From Mycobacterium sp. AZCC_0083 (GTDB lineage: Bacteria > Actinomycetota > Actinomycetes > Mycobacteriales > Mycobacteriaceae): a stretch of DNA of 47,793 bases. The position numbers were made by a program, and so were the translations under genes. The stretch covers positions 1-47,793 of the forward strand of contig NZ_JACHGP010000001.1 in assembly GCF_014202335.1 (NCBI RefSeq), in the 5' to 3' direction. Each line of letters begins with the position of its first letter. The stretch's first letter is position 1. Positions 1 to 6,609 of the stretch are shown in pieces. The notes beneath the pieces are model-generated. The model had not been told where the DNA came from and ran no database searches. It was given only the letters and a program-made list of their open reading frames with translations.

Positions 1-272
1 TTGGTAGGCCATCACCCCACCAACAAGCTGATAGGCCGCGGGCCCATCCCACACCGCAAAAGCTTTCCCCCACCAGGTCATGCGACCAGCAAGGTGTATT
101 CGGTATTAGACCCAGTTTCCCAGGCTTATCCCAAAGTGCAGGGCAGATCACCCACGTGTTACTCACCCGTTCGCCACTCGAGTACCCCGAAGGGCCTTTC
201 CGTTCGACTTGCATGTGTTAAGCACGCCGCCAGCGTTCGTCCTGAGCCAGAATCAAACTCTCCAAACAAAAA
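1..272 (-). rRNA. rrs: 16S ribosomal RNA, 5' part (cut by window edge)
   Basis: Read on the minus strand this is the first ~270 bases of a bacterial 16S gene. It has the GGAGAGTTTGAT start region near 255-267, the GGCTCAGGACGAACGC segment, and the V1-V2 region with mycobacterial-type helices. The mature 5' end is placed at about 272 by the TTTTTGTTTGGAGAG start typical of mycobacteria. The gene runs off the left edge. Lying just downstream of tyrS, it corresponds to rrnB of rapid growers rather than rrnA, which follows murA. Translated frames across it are not genes. Confidence 0.95.
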
Positions 273-429
273 CAACCCAACCCAAAAGCCAGGTGAATTC
301 GAATCAGAACAATCTGAAACCAAACAAAAGACACCAAACAAACTGGCATCAAAAATTTCAAACAACCATGCCCCCTAAACGAGAAAAAAAGAGACACAGC
401 AAAACAACAAACAAAAACCACCAAACACA

Positions 430-447
430 CTATTGAGTTCTCAAACA
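430..447 (-). promoter_or_regulatory. rRNA boxA antitermination element
   Basis: The minus strand reads TGTTTGAGAACTCAATAG, the conserved mycobacterial rrn boxA sequence bound by NusB/NusE in the antitermination complex. It lies ~160 bases upstream of the 16S 5' end. It is followed by an A/C-rich (plus strand) linker that reads T/G-rich in the transcript, as in other mycobacterial rRNA leaders. Confidence 0.85.
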
Positions 448-475
448 ACACACCCGCCTGACCGCGCAACAACCC

Positions 476-492
476 CGCGGCCAATAGCCGCG
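476..492 (-). repeat. rRNA leader hairpin
   Basis: Inverted repeat CGCGGC-caata-GCCGCG, between the promoter and boxA. It forms a 6-bp stem in the pre-rRNA leader. A leader-folding or processing role is inferred from position only. Confidence 0.5.
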
Positions 493-590
493 AAGCGTAG
501 TGCGGGCAGATGAGGTAACCCACCGAAGTGGACTTCCCTCTGGGATGCCGTCGCGCTCAGCGGCTGGACCGCGTCGCGACGACTTGGATT

Positions 591-619
591 AAGTTACAAG
601 AGGGAAAACTCGGAGTCAA
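591..619 (-). promoter_or_regulatory. rRNA operon promoter
   Basis: The minus strand has TTGACT (614-619), a 17-base spacer and TAACTT (591-596), matching the TTGAC / TANNNT pattern of mycobacterial rRNA promoters. It lies ~50 bases after the tyrS stop and ~320 bases before 16S. The rest of 273-667 is leader and holds no gene that I can support. Confidence 0.75.
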
Positions 620-651
620 ATCGCCTGCTAGACGACGTTTTCCGACACAGC

Positions 652-665
652 GGTACGCTCGTACC
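652..665 (-). terminator. small hairpin just after tyrS stop
   Basis: GGTAC-gctc-GTACC, 2 bases beyond the tyrS stop codon on the minus strand. The stem is only 5 bp and no T-run follows, so it could reduce read-through from tyrS into the rRNA operon but is weak as a terminator. Confidence 0.25.
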
Positions 666-667
666 AA

Positions 668-1951
668 TCATCCAACGCGCTCCACACCTGCGATATTCCG
701 CTTTCCCCGGCGCAGCACTAGCCACTTGCCGTAGAGAAAGTCCGCAGGCTGCGGAACCCATTCGTCGCTTTCGACCCTCACGTTGTTGACCGAGACGCCT
801 CCTTCGGCGATGGTCCGCCGCGCGGCACCCTTGCTCGCCGACAGGCCGCTGGCCACCAGCAGGTCGGTGATCGCGTCCGGTCCACCAGGCCCGAGTTCGG
901 CGACGGACGCCTCCCGTAGTGCAGCCGCGAGCGTCGCCTCGTCCAGTTCGGTCAGCTCCCCCCGCCCGAACAGCGCACGACTGGCGTGTTCCACCGCATC
1001 CGTCGCGGCCTGACCGTGCACCAAGGTGGTGAACTCCTGGGCCAGCCGGCGCTGGCCCCCCCGCTCGTGTGGCCGCTCCGCCGTGGCTTGCTCCAGTTCG
1101 GCCAGCTCGTCGGCAGTCAGGAAGGTGAACCAGCGCAGGTAGTTGACGACGTCGGCGTCCGCAGTGTTGACGAAGTATTGGTAGAACGCGTACGGGCTGG
1201 TCATCTCCGGGTCGAGCCAGAGATTTCCGCCACCAGTCGACTTGCCGAACTTGGTGCCGTCCGCCGCAGTCACCAGCGGAACGGTCATGGCGTGCACCGT
1301 CTCGCCTAGTTTCTGGCGGACCAGTCGCACGCCGGCGATGATGTTTCCCCACTGATCCGATCCGCCGATCTGCAACCGGGTGCCGTACCGGCGATGCAGC
1401 TCCACGTAGTCGTTGGCCTGCAAGAGCATGTAGCTGAACTCGGTGTAGGAGATGCCCTCGGCTTCGAGCCTGCGCCGGATGGTGTCTCGGTCCAACATCA
1501 CGTTGACCGAGAAATGCTTGCCGACGTCGCGGAGGAACTCGATCGCCGACAGTTCGCCCGTCCACGACAGGTTGTTCTCGACGATCGCGCCGGTCGGCGA
1601 GTCGTCGAAGTCGACGAACCGTTCCAGCTGCCCGCGGATGCGTTCAGTCCAGTCCGCGACGGTATCGGTGGTGTTGAGGCTGCGTTCGGCGGAGTCACGA
1701 GGGTCGCCGATCATGCCGGTGGCGCCACCGGCCAGCACGATCGGCCGGTGACCGGCCCGCTGGAATCGTCGCAACGCCAACAGCGGGACCAGGTTTCCGG
1801 CGTGCAGGCTCGGCGCGGTCGGGTCGAATCCGCAGTAGACGCTGACGGGGCCGGTCGCGAGCTCGGCGGCCAGCGCGCCCCGGTCGGTGGACTGGGCGAT
1901 CAAGCCACGCCATTCCAGCTCGTCGAGGATGGCGGTTTCGGTAGACGTCAC
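668..1951 (-). CDS. tyrS: Tyrosyl-tRNA synthetase
   Basis: Cytoplasmic class I aminoacyl-tRNA synthetase that charges tRNA-Tyr with tyrosine. The predicted protein is 427 residues, close to the usual ~424 of mycobacterial TyrRS. Visible landmarks are the HIGH-type motif HAGN at 50-53, the conserved YMLLQAND region near 174-181, GGSDQWGNI near 196-204, the KMSKS-type loop KFGKS at 234-238, and a C-terminal S4 RNA-binding domain in roughly the last 65 residues. The GTG at 1951 is chosen because the family sequence begins at [13 protein letters not shown]; the longer open frame upstream is low-complexity and overlaps marR. It follows marR by 44 bases on the same strand and precedes the rRNA promoter. 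The neighbourhood (mpg, tyrS) matches Rv1688-Rv1689. Confidence 0.96.
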   Translation of the reverse strand: MTSTETAILDELEWRGLIAQSTDRGALAAELATGPVSVYCGFDPTAPSLHAGNLVPLLALRRFQRAGHRPIVLAGGATGMIGDPRDSAERSLNTTDTVADWTERIRGQLERFVDFDDSPTGAIVENNLSWTGELSAIEFLRDVGKHFSVNVMLDRDTIRRRLEAEGISYTEFSYMLLQANDYVELHRRYGTRLQIGGSDQWGNIIAGVRLVRQKLGETVHAMTVPLVTAADGTKFGKSTGGGNLWLDPEMTSPYAFYQYFVNTADADVVNYLRWFTFLTADELAELEQATAERPHERGGQRRLAQEFTTLVHGQAATDAVEHASRALFGRGELTELDEATLAAALREASVAELGPGGPDAITDLLVASGLSASKGAARRTIAEGGVSVNNVRVESDEWVPQPADFLYGKWLVLRRGKRNIAGVERVG

Positions 1952-1970
1952 GGCGTCGATCTTTCCGCAC

Positions 1971-1988
1971 TCGGTCCGGCCGGACCGA
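1971..1988. repeat. 18-bp perfect palindrome before tyrS
   Basis: TCGGTCCGGCCGGACCGA reads the same on both strands. It sits between the marR stop and the tyrS start. It could form a short stem in the transcript (attenuator or weak terminator) or be a protein site. No T-box features such as a specifier loop or T-box sequence are visible. Confidence 0.4.
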
Positions 1989-1995
1989 GGTGGAT

Positions 1996-2466
1996 CTACG
2001 ATCTCGCACCTGTATCCACGTGCTCCGACTCGTAGGCGCGGAGTGCAGCGACGAGGGCGCCGCGGAGATCGACGTCGAATCCAGCGCCGCGGAAGCGCTC
2101 CAGCCACGCCCGCTCGATGTCGGCGATCTCACCTATCGCATGGCGGACGGTGTTTCGGCCGGTCGAGGTCAGCGCGACCAGCCGCGCCCTGCCGTCGGAC
2201 GGGTCGACCCGACTCTCCAGGTACCCGAGACGCTCCATCGACCGCACCAGCTCGCCCATTGACTGGTGGGTCATCCCGGCTCGCGCCGCCAGCACGGTCA
2301 CCCGCGTGCCGCCTGGATCGATGTTCTCGAAAACCGGGTGGTGCGTGGCTGATTGGTGATCGAACCCGGCGGCGGACATCCGCTCGATCAGTTCGTCCGT
2401 CATCAGACGGGCCATCTGCCGGAGCAGCACGCTCATCGTGACGGTGCGGGCACTGTCGACTGCCAT
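1996..2466 (-). CDS. MarR-family transcriptional regulator
   Basis: Predicted 156-residue winged-helix repressor. The sequence fits MarR proteins: helical N-terminus with [15 protein letters not shown], recognition-helix region [21 protein letters not shown] (residues ~65-85), wing [17 protein letters not shown] (~88-104), and a C-terminal dimerisation helix. The ATG at 2466 is supported by an AGGAGG Shine-Dalgarno five bases upstream. It is divergent from the membrane methyltransferase-like gene at 2545, and the 78-base gap holds a long inverted repeat. Repression of that neighbour, and of itself, is therefore the likely job (inference). The ligand is unknown. It may be co-transcribed with tyrS, which follows 44 bases later. 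Confidence 0.9.
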   Translation of the reverse strand: MAVDSARTVTMSVLLRQMARLMTDELIERMSAAGFDHQSATHHPVFENIDPGGTRVTVLAARAGMTHQSMGELVRSMERLGYLESRVDPSDGRARLVALTSTGRNTVRHAIGEIADIERAWLERFRGAGFDVDLRGALVAALRAYESEHVDTGARS

Positions 2467-2482
2467 GACGACCTCCTGGACT

Positions 2483-2526
2483 TTGCGAAGGTTACCTGCA
2501 TATAATTGCGCAGGTAACCTTCGCAA
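2483..2526. promoter_or_regulatory. Double MarR-type operator with embedded -10 box
   Basis: Two perfect 17-base arms, TTGCGAAGGTTACCTGC at 2483-2499 and its reverse complement at 2510-2526, flank a 10-base spacer. Each arm contains its own small palindrome (AGGTTACCT at 2489-2497, AGGTAACCT at 2512-2520), with centres 23 bases apart, about two helical turns. The spacer carries a perfect plus-strand TATAAT (2501-2506) with no good -35. The layout suggests two repressor dimers covering the divergent promoters. Confidence 0.75.
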
Positions 2527-2544
2527 CTTATCATTGGAGGGGCG

Positions 2545-3042
2545 ATGAAGGTACTGGCAGCGGCGGCAGGTAGCGCCATCTTCTTCGGGCTCGCACCCGG
2601 CGTCGTCGCAGGACTCATCCCGTGGTGGTTGACCCGATGGCAACCGCACGAGCTGGGCGAATTCGGCGTTCCGATACGAGTCGTCGGGGCGATGTTGATC
2701 GTCACCGGCACAGCGGTGTTGCTGCACGCGTTCGGTCGGTTCGTTCGCGAGGGCCTCGGCACGCCGGCCCCCGTCGCCCCGACGGAGCACCTGGTGGTCG
2801 GCGGCCTCTACCGGTACGTCAGGAACCCGATGTACCTGGCGGTGGTGGCGACGATCGTGGGGCAGGCGTTGGCGCTCGGCCGATTCGGCCTGCTCTGGTA
2901 CGCGGCCGCCGTGTTCGTCGCCGTCGCAGTGTTCGTCCACGGCTACGAGGAGCCGACGTTGAGTCGGCAGTTCGGCGACGAGTACGTGCGGTATCGAGAA
3001 GAGGTCAGGCGATGGCTTCCGACGTGGCCGAGGCCGGTCTGA
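2545..3042 (+). CDS. Isoprenylcysteine carboxyl methyltransferase-like membrane protein
   Basis: Predicted 165-residue integral membrane protein of the ICMT/phospholipid methyltransferase-like superfamily. About four hydrophobic segments are visible (residues ~3-25, 43-62, ~93-112 and ~115-132). They are followed by the family signature GGLYRYVRNPMYLAV (~90-104) and the C-terminal EEPTL...FGDEYVRYREEVRRWLP, the SAM-binding end of these enzymes. Bacteria lack prenylated CaaX proteins as substrate, so the true methyl acceptor (a small lipid or other molecule) is unknown. ATG 2545 has GGAGG at 2536-2540. It is divergent from marR and probably controlled by it. It is a likely target gene of a ligand-responsive MarR, for instance in modification of a toxic or lipid compound (inference). 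Confidence 0.85.
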   Translation: MKVLAAAAGSAIFFGLAPGVVAGLIPWWLTRWQPHELGEFGVPIRVVGAMLIVTGTAVLLHAFGRFVREGLGTPAPVAPTEHLVVGGLYRYVRNPMYLAVVATIVGQALALGRFGLLWYAAAVFVAVAVFVHGYEEPTLSRQFGDEYVRYREEVRRWLPTWPRPV

Positions 3043-3045
3043 GGA

Positions 3046-3657
3046 TCAGTCGCTGTCGCCGGGCGCCTGCGCGCGCGGACTTCGCCGGTACGCCGAGACC
3101 TCCAGCCTGCCCGCCAGCCAGAATCGCCAGGGCCGGTCGGCGGCCACACTGACCCCGACCCTCGGGCCGTCGGCGGCGGGATGCTCGTAGGCGAGCTCCA
3201 GCCGGACCGGGCTGGCGGGGTCGAACAGGTCGATTCCGTTGTCGCTCATCGCGATTCCCAACGCCGAACACAGGTTGCCAGGACCACGGGCCAGTGCCAC
3301 CGCGGACACCGAGGCGCCTCGGCGGCTGGCCGCGACGTCGATGCCCTCGTCGACGGCCGCCGCGCGCAACAGCACCGCCGACGCCACGCCGTCGGGACCG
3401 GTCACGATGTTCGCGCACACGTGGATGCCGTGGCTGCGGTAGGTGTACAGCCGTCCTGCAGGCCCGAACATGATCGCGCTGCGGGTCGTCGGGCCGCGGA
3501 ATGAGTGCGCCGCGGCATCCGGCCACGGTCCATCGGGCGGGCCGCCGTAGGCCTCCACCTCGACGATCACCGCGGACACACCGCGCCCCACGAGACGCCC
3601 TCCGAGTAACCGCAGGGCGGCCGTGACGGGATCGATGGCCAGCGATTCCGCACTCAT
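3046..3657 (-). CDS. mpg: DNA-3-methyladenine glycosylase (AAG/MPG family)
   Basis: Base-excision repair enzyme that removes alkylated purines such as 3-methyladenine. The 203-residue product fits the bacterial AAG family. VEVEAYGG (33-39) holds the likely catalytic Glu35, [12 protein letters not shown] (49-58) holds the conserved His, and [24 protein letters not shown] follows as usual. ATG 3657 is preferred: the frame extends 23 codons upstream, but that extension overlaps the divergent promoter region of the ABC operon and does not resemble the family. No strong Shine-Dalgarno is seen. The gene sits near tyrS as in M. tuberculosis (Rv1688). Its stop is only 3 bases from the stop of the convergent methyltransferase-like gene. 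Confidence 0.93.
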   Translation of the reverse strand: MSAESLAIDPVTAALRLLGGRLVGRGVSAVIVEVEAYGGPPDGPWPDAAAHSFRGPTTRSAIMFGPAGRLYTYRSHGIHVCANIVTGPDGVASAVLLRAAAVDEGIDVAASRRGASVSAVALARGPGNLCSALGIAMSDNGIDLFDPASPVRLELAYEHPAADGPRVGVSVAADRPWRFWLAGRLEVSAYRRSPRAQAPGDSD

Positions 3658-3690
3658 GGCAGCGATCTTGCCCGCTACCGCTCGCACCCA

Positions 3691-3719
3691 TTGACACCGG
3701 TGCGGGCCGAGAGCATTAT
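3691..3719 (+). promoter_or_regulatory. Promoter of the ABC exporter operon
   Basis: Consensus TTGACA (3691-3696), a 17-base spacer and CATTAT (3714-3719). The predicted transcription start falls at about 3726-3727, on the ATG of the ATPase gene, which suggests a leaderless mRNA. No Shine-Dalgarno precedes that ATG. Confidence 0.65.
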
Positions 3720-3750
3720 TCATCACATGATGACTTCATCGCACGATGAA
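3719..3750. promoter_or_regulatory. Tandem palindromic operators over the start codon
   Basis: Two 16-base units in direct succession. The first (3719-3734) has arms TCATCA/TGATGA and the second (3735-3750) has arms TTCATCG/CGATGAA, both with CA in the centre. Consensus TTCATCrCAyGATGA. They begin at the end of the -10 box and cover the ATG at 3727. The likely ligand is the TetR regulator encoded at the end of the same operon (inference). Confidence 0.65.
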
Positions 3751-4479
3751 TTAATCCACGACGACGGGTCTGCCGTCACGATCGAGCATCTGACCGTGGT
3801 TCGCGGTAAGCGCACGGCGCTGCACGACGTCTCGGTGCGGATCGCCCGCGGCACCATCACCGGGTTGCTCGGCCCGTCCGGGTGCGGCAAGAGCACGCTG
3901 ATGCGCTCGATCGTCGGCACGCAGATCGTCACCTCCGGCGTCGTCACGGTGCTGGGCAGGCCCGCTGGCTCGGGCGACCTCCGCCGCCGCGTCGGCTACG
4001 TCACCCAGGACCCCACCATCTACGACGACCTGCGCGTCATCGACAACGTGCGCTACTTCGCCTCGCTCTACGGCTCGGATGCGAAGTCAGCCGACGAGGC
4101 CATCGCAACGGTCGGCCTGACGGACCATCGGACGGCCATGTGCGGCAACCTCTCCGGAGGCCAACGGACCCGGGCGTCGCTGGCCTGCGCACTGGTGTCG
4201 AACCCCGACCTGCTGGTGCTCGACGAACCGACCGTGGGCCTCGATCCCGTTCTGCGGGTCGACCTGTGGGAGCAATTTCATCAGTTGGCAGGTCGCGGTA
4301 CGACGCTGCTGGTCTCCAGCCACGTCATGGACGAGGCCGACAACTGCGCCGACCTCTTGCTCCTACGAGAAGGCCGCCTTCTCGCTCACACCACACCATC
4401 GAAACTGCGGGAGGACACCGGATGTACGTCACTGGAGCAGGCGTTTCTGGCCATCATTCGGCACAGCACCGCGGCCTGA
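3727..4479 (+). CDS. ABC transporter ATP-binding protein (ABC-2 exporter)
   Basis: Predicted 250-residue ATPase subunit of an ABC-2 type exporter. It has Walker [10 protein letters not shown] (49-57), Q-loop near QDP (94-96), signature LSGGQ (142-146), Walker B LLVLDEP (162-168), and H-loop SSHVMDEAD. The C-terminal extension ending in [10 protein letters not shown] is typical of drug/lipid exporter ATPases. The first of two adjacent ATGs (3727) is chosen because it lies at the predicted transcription start; a TTG at 3691 is in frame but is part of the -35 box. The next gene overlaps its 3' end, and the operon matches Rv1687c-Rv1685c next to mpg. The substrate is unknown. Confidence 0.93.
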   Translation: MMTSSHDELIHDDGSAVTIEHLTVVRGKRTALHDVSVRIARGTITGLLGPSGCGKSTLMRSIVGTQIVTSGVVTVLGRPAGSGDLRRRVGYVTQDPTIYDDLRVIDNVRYFASLYGSDAKSADEAIATVGLTDHRTAMCGNLSGGQRTRASLACALVSNPDLLVLDEPTVGLDPVLRVDLWEQFHQLAGRGTTLLVSSHVMDEADNCADLLLLREGRLLAHTTPSKLREDTGCTSLEQAFLAIIRHSTAA

Positions 4480-5249
4480 ACGATCGCAGCCGGCTGAGCC
4501 CGCAGGCCTACCTGGCGACCACCGGACGGATACTCCGGCAACTCGCCGGGGACCACCGAAGTGTCGCGATGATCCTGGTGGTGCCGAGCCTCGTCATCAC
4601 CTTGATGTACTTCATGTTCCAGAACGCACCGCACCGGCCGGGCACGCCGTCGCCGTTCAACAACGCGTGCCTGATCATGCTCGGCGTCTTTCCGCTGATC
4701 ATCATGTTCCTGATCACGTCGATCACCATGCAGCGCGAACGCGTCTCGGGAACGCTGGAACGGATCCTCACCACTCCCCTGCGCCGGCTGGATCTGCTGG
4801 CCGCCTACGGCACCGCGTTCTCGATCGCGGCAGCCGCGCAGGCGTCCCTCGCGTGCGTCGTCGCCTTCTGGCTGCTCGGGTTCGAGACGGCGGGAAATCC
4901 GTTGCTGGTCTTCGCGATTGCGATCATCAACGCCGTTCTGGGCGTCGGCCTCGGCCTGTTGTGTAGTGCGTTCGCGCGCACCGAGTTTCAGGCAGTTCAG
5001 TTCATGCCGGTGGTGATCGTGCCCCAGTTGCTGCTCTGCGGCATCATCGTGCCCCGCGACTTGCTGCCCGAGTGGCTGCAATGGATCAGCAATGCGATGC
5101 CCGCCAGCTACGCGCTGGAAGCACTGCGACAGGTCGGCGCCAACACCGACCTGACCGCCACTGCAGCCCGCGACATCGCGATCGTCGTCGGCTTCGCGGT
5201 CGTGGCACTGTGCCTGGCCGCGGCGACGCTGCGGCGCAGGACTCCGTGA
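4422..5249 (+). CDS. ABC-2 type transporter permease
   Basis: Membrane subunit of the exporter, partner of the ATPase just upstream. The 275-residue frame from ATG 4422 has a short polar N-terminus, then about six hydrophobic segments: MILVVPSLVITLMYFMF, a second at ~85-105, a third at ~130-155, a fourth at ~160-180, a fifth around FMPVVIVPQLLLCGIIVP, and a last at the C-terminus. This is the ABC2_membrane pattern. Family similarity begins near LSPQAYLATTGRILRQL. The start is uncertain: ATG 4422 overlaps the ATPase gene by 58 bases, and the only other in-frame ATG (4569) lies inside the first helix. The stop overlaps the GTG of the TetR gene in GTGA. Confidence 0.9.
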   Translation: MYVTGAGVSGHHSAQHRGLNDRSRLSPQAYLATTGRILRQLAGDHRSVAMILVVPSLVITLMYFMFQNAPHRPGTPSPFNNACLIMLGVFPLIIMFLITSITMQRERVSGTLERILTTPLRRLDLLAAYGTAFSIAAAAQASLACVVAFWLLGFETAGNPLLVFAIAIINAVLGVGLGLLCSAFARTEFQAVQFMPVVIVPQLLLCGIIVPRDLLPEWLQWISNAMPASYALEALRQVGANTDLTATAARDIAIVVGFAVVALCLAAATLRRRTP

Positions 5250-5848
5250 GCCAGAAGCGTCCCGGGCGACCACCGGGGCCATCCGACACCCGCGACCGGA
5301 TACTGGCCAGTGCGCGAGAGCTCTTCGCCCGCAACGGCATCGACAAGACCTCGATCCGCGCGATCGCGTCCGCGGCGGAAGTGGATGCCGCGCTGGTGCA
5401 TCACTACTTCGGTACCAAGCAGCAGCTCTTCGTTGCCGCCGTCCGCATTCCGATCGACCCGATGCTGGTGATCGGACCATTGCGTGAAACTCCCGTCGAC
5501 GAGCTCGGGCTGAAGTTGCCGTCGCTGCTGCTACCGTTGTGGGACTCCGAGATGGGTTCCGGCTTGATTGCCACGCTGCGATCGCTGTTGGCCGGCAACG
5601 AGGTCAGTCTGATCCGCTCGTTCCTGCAGGAGGTCGTCGCCGTCGAAGTCGGGACGCGCGTCGATGACCCACCCGGCTCGGGCCGGATCCGGGTTCAGTT
5701 CGTCGCGTCCCAATTGGTGGGCGTCGTGATGGCGCGCTACATCCTGGAGCTGGAACCGTTCAAGTCACTTCCCGTGCAGCAGGTGTCCGAGACCATCGCG
5801 CCGAACCTGCAGCGGTATCTGACCGGCGACCTGCCCGTACTGGACTAG
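5246..5848 (+). CDS. TetR-family transcriptional regulator
   Basis: Predicted 200-residue repressor. The N-terminal TetR DNA-binding domain is clear: DTRDRILASARELFARNG (residues ~14-31), then TSIRAIASAAEVDAALVHHYFGTKQQLF (~35-62), the canonical helix-turn-helix with an HHYFGTK end. The rest is the variable ligand-binding and dimerisation domain. The GTG at 5246 shares GTGA with the permease stop, so it is translationally coupled to the exporter it probably controls. The tandem palindromes at 3719-3750 are the natural candidate operator. Its own stop codon overlaps that of the convergent Trm112-like gene in CTAG (5845-5848). Confidence 0.93.
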   Translation: MSQKRPGRPPGPSDTRDRILASARELFARNGIDKTSIRAIASAAEVDAALVHHYFGTKQQLFVAAVRIPIDPMLVIGPLRETPVDELGLKLPSLLLPLWDSEMGSGLIATLRSLLAGNEVSLIRSFLQEVVAVEVGTRVDDPPGSGRIRVQFVASQLVGVVMARYILELEPFKSLPVQQVSETIAPNLQRYLTGDLPVLD

Positions 5849-6048
5849 GGTTCAGCGTGCTCGATCAGCCGCTGATGCTCCGCGTCGTCATCGATCGTCA
5901 CGGCCTCGTCGACGAGCAGCACGGGCACTCCCGCCTCGATCCGGTAGGCACGGCGCAGCCTCGGGTTGTAGAGCACGTCACCCGTCAGCAGCAGTGGGCC
6001 ACGGTCCTGCGGGCACACCAAGATGTCGAGCAACCGTTGGTCGAGCAC
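5845..6048 (-). CDS. Trm112/UPF0434-family small protein
   Basis: Predicted 67 residues, the standard length of the family. It begins MLDQRLLDILVCPQDRGPL, with the typical LxxxLVCPxxxGxL motif, followed by a YNPRLRRAYRIEAGVPVLLVDEA segment. In bacteria these proteins are small zinc-ribbon-like factors, some of which act as methyltransferase partners; here only one Cys is left in the first CP motif, so zinc binding is doubtful. GTG start at 6048. It follows the secreted-protein gene by 5 bases and corresponds in position to Rv1684. The stop shares CTAG with tetR. Confidence 0.85.
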   Translation of the reverse strand: MLDQRLLDILVCPQDRGPLLLTGDVLYNPRLRRAYRIEAGVPVLLVDEAVTIDDDAEHQRLIEHAEP

Positions 6049-6053
6049 GACGC

Positions 6054-6521
6054 CTACGGGCCCAGCGGGATGTTGATGCCGCCGCCGGGACCGCCGATTC
6101 CAAATCCGCTCTGGGGGCCGACGGGGCCCGTCGGGTTGTACGTGTTGATGCCGATATTCACCGGAGCCTGCTGCTGCTGGCCACGGGCCTGGTTCCGCTT
6201 CTGGAAGGCAATCGTGTTCGTCAGCGCGTCGATCAACGGCACCTGGTTGGGGCGTTTGTCCATCGCGGCGACGAGATCGTCCATGTTGCCCTTGGACGGG
6301 ACGAAGCCAAGGGCGCGCATCTTGAGGGCGACATGGATCAGTTCAGAAACCTGACCGCCGCCGGCACCGGTGTCGTACTGCGCGCCGATGTCGTCGAGCA
6401 CGTCGGCGCTGGCGGTGCCGGACCCCAGCCCCGCCATCAGTCCCGCGGCCAGCGCACCACTGGCCACTGCTCCGGTGAACGCGCGCCGCCAGCCCGTGTA
6501 CCTGCTGGTATGCGATGTCAT
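6054..6521 (-). CDS. Secreted mycobacterial protein of unknown function
   Basis: Predicted 155 residues with a clear Sec signal peptide: basic start (TSRYTGWRRAF), hydrophobic core rich in Ala/Gly, and a likely AxA-type cleavage after GTASA near residue 39. The mature part has a helical region (DVLDDIGAQYDTGAGGGQVSELIHVALKMRALGF...) and ends in a Gln stretch and a Gly/Pro/Asn-rich tail. It resembles small exported mycobacterial proteins of unknown role; I do not recognise a catalytic motif. ATG 6521 has GGAGG at 6526-6530. It lies between the lipase/ligase fusion and the Trm112-like gene on the same strand, probably in one operon. Confidence 0.8.
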   Translation of the reverse strand: MTSHTSRYTGWRRAFTGAVASGALAAGLMAGLGSGTASADVLDDIGAQYDTGAGGGQVSELIHVALKMRALGFVPSKGNMDDLVAAMDKRPNQVPLIDALTNTIAFQKRNQARGQQQQAPVNIGINTYNPTGPVGPQSGFGIGGPGGGINIPLGP

Positions 6522-6609
6522 CGATCCTCCATGCGGAGCCTGGCCCGACCCAGTGCGGCGATCTGCCGCCAGCGGGAGCCTAACAGTGTGCCGCGACGGC
6601 GGCACGGCC

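Noticed and set aside
1..523. Open frames over the 16S gene and its leader
   Set aside because: They lie in rRNA and its leader; no protein similarity.
1971..1988. Possible T-box riboswitch before tyrS
   Set aside because: Only a palindrome is present; no specifier loop or T-box sequence, and the gap is 44 bases.
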